DNA of 64,000 nucleotides, from positions 6,548,501-6,612,500 of the forward strand of contig NC_092580.1 of NCBI RefSeq assembly GCF_037975245.1, written 5' to 3'. Source of the stretch: Apostichopus japonicus (taxonomy: Eukaryota > Echinodermata > Holothuroidea > Aspidochirotida > Stichopodidae). Positions 51,801-63,800 of the stretch are shown one piece after another. Every line of letters starts with the position of its first letter. Positions within the stretch are counted from its first letter, which is position 1. The position numbers were made by a program, and so were the translations under genes. A model generated the notes under the pieces. It saw only the letters and a program-made list of their open reading frames with translations, was not told where the DNA came from and searched no databases.

Positions 51801-54800
51801 ACACACGTACACATGCCAATAGTCACAACTGAAATCTTGGGAGGCACAAATGTTGGCTGATATCTGTCCTGGGGTGTAAGGGATGTTTCTTCTTCTCCAA
51901 TGAGAAAGTTTTAACAGGGTAAGGGGACTAAATGTGTTACTAAATGTAGGGCCATTTGGAAGAAAATCTGAAATGTTTTGAGGGACAGAGGAGGGGAGGG
52001 CTGCTCTACCTCATGGCTATGAACCTACCCGTGCATATCCATGGTACTCACCGCCCCCCCCCCCATATACACAAAGTAATTAAACACACATACATATATG
52101 TAAACTACGGCAAAGTTCTGAGTATGAGTACAAAGTCTGAGTTTGATTACATGAAAGTTACTTTCTCTGATGAGATGGTTGTATTATTCTGGCATGCAAG
52201 TTAAAAACAAGTAAAGAATACAACTAAAAACATAGATATTAAACACAATTTCCAATACTAACAACACAGTAAAGAACACAAACATTCTAACATTAAGCTA
52301 TCCAACATTATAGTGCAGAACAGGCTATTACTACGAACATCAAATGCAACGTTTCTGGAGGGGCTCTGGCCAATTTGTTCTAAATAGTCTAACATGAGGT
52401 ACATATATCATTACGTCAAATTGTATATTCCATTGATTCAACAGCACTCAATAATAAACCCTGTGTGCAGGTTTGGTATAAAATTACCCTCCAATATTTG
52501 TAGCCGTAAAAGCCGCCGCACTTAAGGAACATGGAATAGCCCAGCTGCAGATACATGTTAATCACATATAAGAGCGTGAATAAATGTACGCTGGGCTAAT
52601 TTGCCCTACGAAGTAAGAGCATTTTGGATGGTGAAGGAATTGTTATGGTTACCTTTGTCAGGCACCAGATAATCTACATCATCTTTCTTCACATTCCCAG
52701 CTGCAATAAGACAGAATATAACTATTAAATTATTATTACCTTTAGAATGCCTCTTGATGATGTTGAGTAGTTGAGTTGTTTAGTTGTTATTTATAAATAT
52801 CTACAAGTATCATGTACAACACACGTACACATGCCAATAGCCAGAGCTGTATTATACGTTTTGTGCCGTCTGTTACCAAATATAGGTCATTTGGAAGAAA
52901 ATGTTATTGAATGTTTGTTTTGGGGCTGAGGGTGGGGGGGGGACAGGGGAGGAGCTTGCTCTTCCCCCATGGCTATGGACCTTCACTATATATCCATGAT
53001 ACTACCCACATATTCACACATTAATTCAACACATTAATTCACACATGAATACTACTGCAAGTGTATAGTCCAGAGTGTGAGTACAAAGCACTGAGAACAA
53101 GTACAAAGCATGAGTTCCAGTACATGAAAATTGCTTTTTCTAAGTACAAGTATAAGTACAAGAATGAGTACAAAGTCATGAGTACAAAAAATGTACTCCA
53201 GTATGAACAGTTGGACTAAGAATACACGAACACCTGATGATCGATGATCTATGATGAATATTTAACTTGACCCTGCCGTGGACAAGTGTGATACAAAGCA
53301 GTAAGCTATACCACATTTAAGTGCAGTACAAACTTTTACTACAAATTATAAGGATATATAAGATTGGTGTTTGAATAAATATATACAAGTACTTTCTCTG
53401 AGTACAAGTAAACAAAATGTACCCAAGTACTGATCTGACTTGAGTATGAAAACAGACTCGAGTACTCCAATTCTGCTAGACACACATCATAAGTGCAAAA
53501 TATGGGTACCACACATTTGAGTACAAAGCACACGCTAGGGCTTGAATTAACCAATGGCAACCGCTGTAAGTTAAATTGCTTCCCATTTCACTTGCCCTAC
53601 TGTCCATCCACTACCGACGACAACAACTGCAGAACAAGATGTTCCTTCATAAGGATCTTGATCATTAACCATGAACTTATTGATGGGATGTCTGACTATT
53701 TATAATATACGAGAATCAAACAAGGAAAAAGTAATACATTTCTGTTATTCTGTACTTTTTTCTACTCCCTTGGCAAAAAACTCTCAGATATTAAAAATTA
53801 CCTTGTTGCTCTTTAGTTTGAAAGATGATTGCAGTGGGGCCCTGGCATTTCAATGAAAATTAAAAGCAAAATCTAACTTGAAAAAAAGAAACAATTGCCT
53901 TGGCCTGACCAACCCTTCATTTCAGCTGTGACATAAATATATGGATGGTTTATATGTGCATGTACAAACACACATGGGCACACCCAGATATAAATAATGA
54001 CTTATAATTATCTGTGTATATGGGTGTAGTACAGCTATTAAACAGGATGTTACTTTACCTGTTCGTTTAAGGTGTTTGGCTGCTTCAAGGAGGGAGACAT
54101 ATTCATAGTCTTCATCCGCACTATTCTCTGTAGGTTGAACAAAATGTACAATATTATAGCCACAACAGACACTGAATATATGGAAATGTGCAATAATAAA
54201 CCAATAACACACAACAAATGTCTTATTAGGTCTCATGGACCTTTGCAATCAGTGCTTGTTAACAATTGTTTATACCTTTTTTCATTATTGTTACAAACTG
54301 ATGAGTCTTCTTCAGTAGGCTAGCAATATAAATAATGTTTGTCAGTGGATGCATTATAATTATCCAAAAGAAAATCCTTTGGAATTACAGGAGAAACATA
54401 AATGTGGCACCCAAACCTCCCAAAGGCAAATATTGATTATTGTTATTTACAGAGACTTGTAAGCAATCTACTATCATCAAATGAGGAACAATTTTCCAAA
54501 ATGTGTCAAAATGCTGAGATACATAACAGAAATACATTTAAGGAAAAGAGCAAAATACCCTTCAGGAGCATGTCTGGGAGATGGTTTATGACAAACCTTG
54601 CAACAATGTTACTTCCAAAGTTCATTCATTGACAACTGTGAGCATAGCATTTTGTTTATGGAATTCATCTAAACCATTGAATATTTCGGGAATATAAAAA
54701 CCCTAGCTTCTGTAACATTGAATAATATTTATCTTAGTAAACCACAATTATACTAGTTGATTATGATCTGGTTGATTAGAGAGAAGACAAATATCATTCA

Positions 54801-57800
54801 GTGCCAGCATTCACTATTGATAACCAACCAATCAAATGTCCTTAAAAGTTAGTTATTTCCATTGATTAACAAGAAAGCACCTCATAGTCAATAAAAACAC
54901 ACAAAAAGTACTCCACTGAAGCAATCTACATGAAAATGATTAGATATGATGAATACTTGAAATAGGTTAAGCTCTTTCTGATAATAAAGCTGAAAAGGAC
55001 AGAAATACCAACCGCAATCGCCTTCAGTCGGAGAAAACAGGTCCAGGTGTTTATTCTCTTCTTTCAGTCTGAGCTCAATGCAGTCACTATCATTGATCTA
55101 TGAAGTCATGATACAAAAGCAATATACAATTAAACATGCAATAAAACTCATAAACAGAGTACCCTGTTTAGTGGAAAGGGTTGGTGGGAGGTGTGTTGGA
55201 GGGTGGGGGTGGGTGGCATTTCATTGGTACTGGTGCTGCCATTGCTGAATATTAAGGTTAATACATATGGATCCATTTATAAGGGCATAATAGAAATAAC
55301 AGAAGCCCCTCCCATCAGTGTGTGATGTTATTGCATGTCAGGCATCATAACAACGATGGGATTACTTATGCTGACAGAATGAGAATTGATTAATCCTTGA
55401 TTATGATGCAATATACAGGTTATCCAACATCCATAAAAGAACACCGAACTAAAATATCTCATTTAGTTTATAACAAAATCAGAATTGGATAAGCAATTTT
55501 TACCTTGTTAGTAAGAATCTTACAGCAATTTTTTTATTTTGAAATTCTTGTCTCAAGTTATCCAGACTTCAATGTCATAATTGAGTTACAGACCTGAATT
55601 AGTTGTGATGGTATGGAGTATAGATAATTTCTCTTATGAAAATTATCAACTCAAAAGCATTTACAGGGAAGCAGGACACTTCGCCCAACAACCATTTCGC
55701 CCAACTGCCATTTCGCCCAACCTTACCATTTCGCCCAACCAGCCTGGTCATTTCGCCCAACCAGCCTGGTCATTTCGCCCAACCAGCCTAGTGATGATGG
55801 TTGGGCGAAATGACCATGCTGGTTGGGCAAAATGACCAGACTGGTTGGGCGAAATGACCAGGCTGGTTGGGCGAAATGGCAGTTGGGCGAAATGGTTGTT
55901 GGGCAAAGTGACTAGAAAGCATTTACAGCATTTCATAAAACAATATTTGTAACATTTCTAAGATTATCAACTCAATAACATTTATTCATACCTTGTAGTT
56001 AGAAAGCAGGTTGAGTTTTCTCCAACCATCCTTGTCTGTTGTATTCTCCTCATTGGTCAGTATGTGACTGACACCTTTCTGTGGATGCCATACTACATGT
56101 AAGAAAAGTGGCAAGGAAATATATTTCATCCCTCAATCATGTAGGGTCACACAATGTTACATGTTTTGTTGCTGCTCATATCCAAACAATGTCACATTGA
56201 TTGATACTGATTGTTATATTGATCCATATTAATCGACTGTTGTATTGATTCATACTGCTTTAATTGTTAATTGTAATCAATACTGAATGATTGTTATATT
56301 GATCCATACTAATTGACTGTTATTTTGATCTATTCTGATTAACTGTTGTATTGATCCATACTAATTGACTGTTATTTTGATCTATACTGATTAATTGTTA
56401 TATTGATCCATACTGATTGGTTGTCACATTGATCTATGATGAATGATTGTTATATTGATCCATACTAAGTGACTGTTATTTTGATCTACTCTGATTAACT
56501 GTTGTATTGATCCATACTAATTGACTGTTATTTTGATCTATACTGATTAATTGTTATATTGATCCATACTGATTGGTTGTCACATTGATCTTTGATGAAT
56601 GATTGTTATATTGATCAATACTAATTGACTGTTATTTTGATCTATTCTCATTAACTGTTATTTTGATCTAGACTGATTAATTGTATATTGATCCATACTA
56701 ATTGACTGTTATTTTGATCTATTCTCATTAACTGTTATTTTGATCTATACTGATTAATTGTTATATTGATCCATACTAATTGACTGTTATTTTGATCTAT
56801 TCTCATTAACTGTTATATTGATCCATACTAATTGACTGTTATTTTGATCTAGACTGATTAATTGTATATTGATCCATACTAATTGACTGTTATTTTGATC
56901 TATTCTCATTAACTGTTATTTTGATCTATACTGATTAATTGTTATATTGATCCATACTAATTGACTGTTATTTTGATCTATTCTCATTAACTGTTATATT
57001 GATCCATACTAATTGACTGTTATTTTGATCTATACTGATTAATTGTTATATTGATCCATACTGATTGGTTGTCACATTGATCTATGATGAATGATTGTTA
57101 TATTGATCCATACTAATTGACTGTTATTTTGATCTATTCTCATTAACTGTTATTTTGATCTATACTGATTAATTGTTATATTGATCCATACTGATTGGTT
57201 GTCACATTGATCTATGATGAATGATTGTTATATTGATCCATACTAATTGACTGTTATTTTGATCTTTACTGTATTGATCCATACTGATTGGTTATAACAT
57301 TAATCAATACTGATTGATTGTTATTGATTGATACTGACTGTTTGTCATAAACTTTTGATTGGATGTTGACTTACCAAGATCAAAGTATTCTGGGAGTGGA
57401 TGCTTTGAGTAGATCTGGTTCATATAAAAATGATCCAATATTTTGCTTTTCACTTGACTGATTGTATCCACACTTACAAATCTTATCTGTACCAGTCTTT
57501 CCTGTTTCACTTTGAAGAGAACTTGCACAATCTGCAATGTAAATTATAAACTTTTTAATAATGTTTGATTAATTTGTTAATTACCGTATAATAAAGAAGT
57601 TCAATTAACCATGTTCACTGTCAAAATACCTCCCTTTTATTATTGTAGTACATTTCCTTTGGAATGGAGAAAGTGAAAATGATGATAACAATGCAATAGT
57701 TGTCACATATTGAGCTGTGTACAGGCAAGTTGTTTCTGTTATTTTTTTTTAATTTATAGTTATTCAGGGAATAATTTCTTCACTATCACATCACAAAAAG

Positions 57801-60800
57801 CAGAATTATTGTCAACATGCTATGTAAATTCAAGCTAGATAGCAGCTCTTTACACAGAAGCATAGTATTATGTAAATCAGGGGTGGGCAACATTTTTGGA
57901 TGAATGGGCCAGATATAAGGAGTGAAAAATTGACTGGGCCGCACCTAGCCAACGACCTACTGTTGATTTCAAACCTTTCAAGCAATAGGTGTGTGTACTT
58001 AATTTGTATTCACAAAAACATAATGTCAATACAGTACAGTTGATAATTAATGGAGATAATAGGCCTACCTTACAGCATCATTAGTGCTGATAAATTCTAA
58101 GCAGCTAGCTCATTTTTGGTGATGATGTAAAATAGATTGATATATTTCTTTTACTTGAGACATCTCAAGGGCCGCAAAAAAAATCACTGGCGGGCCACGT
58201 GTGGCCTGCGGGCCGTAGGTTGCCCACCCCTGATGTAAATGAAAGCTAACAGCTCTTTACACAGAAGAATAGTATTATGTAAATTCAAGCTATATAGCAG
58301 ATCTTTAAAAACAGAAAAAGAAATCTTGAAATTACCATTTCATGGAATGTAACCTGTGATTCCAATAGGTTTTTGTCATTGATTGTGAACTGTGATTTTC
58401 CAGTAACAGCATCAATTGGTCCCATCTGAATAGCAAACTTTATAGCATAATTTAGTTCCTGAAGTGCTCTTCCAACCTTATCCTGGTATATTCATAAGCA
58501 AAAAAAAAATTATAAAATGTTTAATGATAAACACAATCAATAGCTTTTCGATCATATCATAACATAATAAAGAACATGGGAAAATTTGAAACATGTTTAA
58601 AAATCTTACAATTGTCATACTTACTTAATTGCAAATAATGATCAAGTTTTGCTATGAAATGCACCAATACCAAACACCAGAAGGATCATGAGATCATAAC
58701 ATCCTTGACACCAAGATGTGTTTTTGTCTTTGAATTGTTGCTATATTGAATTAGAACATACTACAATTCCATGTATTAAAAAATAATTGAGTTTCAGGAG
58801 ACCATAACGTCAAATGTTAGGCAGCAGTCATTTTAACTTGACCAATGGTGAAAGTGCTATATGATGACCAACCTTTTAACATTGTTTGCAAGAAGGGAAA
58901 GGGTTGAATCGGGGGGGGGGGGGGGTCAGATTTTCATCAAATTTTACCCAGGTGAAAAAGGTAACACTTATGTATAATCCAAGAATGGCTCAGAAAAAGC
59001 CTGGGCTATTTGTTGGTTTTAACTGTTCATGTGAAAAGCATACAACATAGAGTATGCCAAGAAGTTTATGCATTTGCATTTGTGCAATGTAACTTTCTTT
59101 TCATTTCAAATCCAACTATTTAAAAAGTATTGGCAAATTGCAAACTTTTCAAGGTAGAAATGCAGTAGATAAAATGTACCATGTAATCATAGAGACTAAT
59201 GAAAAACCAGTTTGAGAGTAGCATCTCATGGAAGGAATCTCCACTGAAATATAGAAAGGAATAAAATACAGTTTATTTAATTTTCAGGTTAATATTCATT
59301 ATTGACTTTCTATTGCATCTAAAAAGATTAATTGCAATTAAAAGAAGACATTAAACTATCAACACATTATATATCAATTTATGAAAATGAACGTTGATAT
59401 ATTTTATCAGTACACATGTAGATGCCATTCAAAATGCTCATTTAAAAGGAAAAATCTTGGGGGGAGGGGGCAATATTGTCTGAATCAAGAGCATAGGCGT
59501 AGGAGCCCAGTTTGATTTGGGGGGCTGTAACGACTTGCCGAAAAATAAAACCAAAATTGTTTGTGCGCTCCGCGCGCATTCAACATGTTGCATAGCATAT
59601 AGGCATGCATCGTTTATTACATCGCATGCCAAAAACATACAATCTTTTGCCGTGTTCTTACCCTTCCATATTGGTTAGAATTATTGGGGAAGTTGTTACA
59701 ATAATAATGGTAATATTAATATCAGGTTAACCATTGAAAAACACATTGCAAATTATTTTTCTTTCAGTAGGTGCCCCAAAAATTCCCAGCATATTGCTCG
59801 AATTTTCACAAAAATTTTGGGTTGGGGGGCTGCAGCCCCCCCCCCCCCCCAGCCTCTTACGCCTATGATCAAGAGTTAGCCCCAAGTCGTTATATCCTGA
59901 ATTTCCTCCCACAGAATTCTATTTGATTTAAGAAACATATGAATGTACATTTGCAGTACAGCTGGCAATAACATCATGAATAAGCAGTAATCTAGAAGTG
60001 GTCAAATACCTTTCAAATAAATCTTCATAATTGGGTGAGCTTTCTCCCTTAATTTCTTGAATTCTAAGTTTGCTGAGACGCAATAATAGTCTGAATGAGA
60101 AAGAAAAATAAACCAGACACTTGTCATTTTTATTAAAAGAGTGAGAAAGAACAGAAAAATGAAAGAAAAAGCTATGAATACTGTGAAAAGTTAGCAGCCA
60201 GTAACATTTTTAACAAATTTGGGGCTAATAGGTTGATTTCTTTGCTACCAGCAAAGAAAAAAAGTTTTATTTCACTTACTGCGTTAAAATAAAGTGCTTT
60301 TCGTCTAAGACAAGGCACAAGGTGAGATGAGAAGCAATATTAGCTCTGAAATGAGAAAAAGAAAAAAGTTGGAAATTTGCTTTAAATTTATGTAAATTGT
60401 CCTCTTATTCCTCTCTATTAATACACTTCTTATCATAACACTCAATACTTCATCAAAATATAAGAAATATAGATACAGAGACACAGCAAAAATGAAATTA
60501 AAAAGATTAACTAAAGTAATACATTTATTTAAAAAAAAATGAGCAACTATACTGAATGAATGGTTCATTGAACTTCAATACTTAGGGAAGCCTCACAAAT
60601 CTAACCGCCGTGTCCAGGCCGGCGGAAATCTCGCACCACTCGCTCATTATGCATGTGCATATTAGTCCCATGGCTGAATGCACACCAGCTGATGGCCAGC
60701 CTGAGTAATGAGCACAGCCTCATTACAACACAAGGCTGCTTATTGTTCACAAACAATGAGCAAACTTGGCCAAGTAAGCATATAAACTTTGGCAGTTTTG

Positions 60801-63800
60801 ACAGTCAGTAGACCTGTAATTTTTGTTGCAATTTGCCTTATAAACTTAAATCTGCCAGTACCAAATGTCCGAGATTCAATACTTTAAATAATTCTTGCAA
60901 ATCTTCCACGTTATCAAACCTCACAAATAAAATATATTGGTTATTTATGAACTATTGTGACGATCAGCTACTTGAAAGTTCGATAAAAAAGCAAATAATT
61001 CATTCTAAGAGGCTACTCTTATAATGCATGAAAATCACCATTTACAATGATTGATATAAGAATGTCAACATGCAATGCTTTGATATGTTCATGACTGGTT
61101 CAGCAACAACAATCAACAGGAAGGGAATAAAGTATGAAAGAAATAAAGTCCAAAAGACACAGGAAAATGACAAAGTTCTTTGGTAGTTTACAAAACTGAC
61201 CGTTCAAATGAGACAATAAGTGAGTCTTCTAATGTTCTCAGAACAACTTGTATAAATTGATTGCGGCGGAGAAGCTGGCCGAAGCTGTCCATGGCTCTTA
61301 TTGTATTCACATCAAAGGCTGTGCACTGTATACAAAACATATCAAGCCACAAGGTATTAATATCAACAACAACAAAATTAACTTTCTATTTTAAACATGA
61401 AACATGATGATGGGGTTGTATCACACACAAGTCTGTCACCATGGCTGTAAAACCTACTGTCTTTTAATCACAGTGCTGGAAACTATCAATTGACAGATTT
61501 ATTGAATGTAACTGCTGCCAAAACAAGATAAATGAAGAGAATCCAATGTTATACCTCTATAGCATACTTGTTTGCTTGGTGTACCTAGACTAATGTTCAT
61601 TTATCAACGGCCGCTGAAATTGTCGTTGTTGTTAAATCTAAATTGATACTAAATTTATACACCCTTATCCCACCTTTATAAATAGACAAGTATGGCGCAT
61701 AGAGTGAAGACACAGTATATTTTGAAGAAAACCTAGTCACAAAAATGTTCAAATTACTGTTATGTTGGAAGTAGCTAGTAAATGGGTATAAAATAAGCAA
61801 AGTTCTCCTTTCAAATCTAGAAGTAATACATCTAACAGACATTACCTGACTGCTTGTCTTACATGGCTGAATTTGCAAGCCAGCAAAGAGTAAAATCCTT
61901 ATGTATTCAGAAGGTTCACAGAGGATATTAGTCGGGAGTGATGTTAACGTCTTCTTTATATCTTGTCTTTTTGTAAGATTTGAAAACACTAAATAGAAAA
62001 AACAGTAAAACATAATTTGCACGCTTTAGCATTAAAATAACTTTTCTTTCCATTTATTTCTGGCCTTAGTACAAGAAAAACAGATACAAATAGGATGTAA
62101 CAATAAAGAAAGTATGGTGCGAACATTATACTACATTAATATTGCACCATAAATGTTTTAGTTACATTTATACCATTTACCCAATGTGTCCACCAAGGTA
62201 CCCACCAATAGTGCTAATAATGGTTCTTAACAGCTGATTGATGTGTGTTTATTACTTGAGCAAAATAAATATCCACATAGCATTGCTGCAGAGTACCATC
62301 CATTGTATAGATTACATAGTAACACATAGTAACACATAGTAAGGTATGTACCACCCACCTGCACAGTATGTACCACACACCTAAAGACACTACTGCTATG
62401 AACAATTTAATAATATCCATTAATAAATCATCTAAAAATGCCTGGGATTTATGTGAAATACTATCACACTTTCTATAGACTGCACCCTCAGCTGCAATTT
62501 AAAGCACTGATTGATAGATTGGATATAGAAATGACTGATTTCAGTATACATAAATGTATGCATTTATGGTAAAATTATTTACAGTCTCCACACTTAGAAG
62601 ACCGACAGAGCAACTAACAGAAATTGGAATGAAGACATAATTAATGTAATAACTAAGTCACAATGACTATATAAAGGATTGGAAAAATCAAGACATTTTG
62701 TATATTTTGAAAATGTATCAATTTTTGTGGACACTTACATGTTTTCATCTCCTGTTGGTACTGGTTTTCTACTTTTGATATCTGTGTTTGTAATTGTGCT
62801 ACTATAGCATCATCTCCTCGTTTCACTTTCAAGAAATACATCATCGGAAAGCACACCAATAAAATCATGATAAGTATCACAGCAATGGATATAACAACAT
62901 AGATATTATTGCTGCCATAATTCAAATATCCAATGGGTACTTCCAAATTTGCATGCAAAACCTGCAATAACAAGAATTTCAATAATTAGTCACTTTTGAA
63001 GAGATCAGCTTACTTCTGAAAACAAACCTTAATTATCAGGAACAATTTGAATAAGTTACGATCGTTTTTTTACTCAAAATTTACTTAAAGAGAGGAAAAT
63101 GACAACATTAGAATATAATTTATAAGGAATAGGAACACCTAAACAAATTAAATGCAATTTATTTTTCTCTTACTTTATTTTGTAAAGGGTTATTCTGCAG
63201 AGAGTACATGGTTATCTGAAAACATATCATTGGTACCTCAGCTTTATCCAGACACATCATACAAAAACCTCTCCTTCATGTCTCTTTAGAATTGTTCTGT
63301 TTTTAACTATAATTATCTTTAAAGAGTATTCCGTAGGGTTCTCCATATGATTTCAGAAATGTCATTAATTTGAATCACCTGCAATAATGTATGGGAGGTT
63401 CCTATCCAAACAATGTTATTACTGTGCGTCACTTACAATGATATACAGAAGGTTCTTTGTCATACAGTTCAGAAATGTCATGAACGTGCAACACTTTCAA
63501 TGATGTCATACAGTTTCAGAAATGTCATGAACGTGCAACACTTTCAATGATGTCATACAGTTTCAGAAATGTCATGAACGTGCAACACTTACAATGATGT
63601 CATACAGTTTCAGAAAAGTCATGAATGTGCAACACTTACAATGACAAATGGAAGTCTCTTCTCCGTATGATTTCCATTGAGGTCTCCTGCCGGAGGGGAA
63701 GCTGATGGAGGTATACACACTACAGCATTGGTAACAAGACTAAGGTTTGTACACTGTTCTGTTCCGACATACACTTTAATATCTTTAGCTTGGCTTCCAA

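Larger units (their letters stand above)
51590..53440. repeat. ~1.02-kb tandem segmental duplication containing a plexin exon
   Basis: Segments from about 51595 and about 52612 share GGATGGTGAAGGAATTG, the 48-bp exon, AAATTATTATTACCTTTAGA, ATCTACAAGTATCATGTACA and ACACGTACACATGCCAATAG. Further along they share GGTCATTTGGAAGAAAAT-like and GAGTACAAAG-like sequence. The introns carry indels while the exon is identical. Confidence 0.88.
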
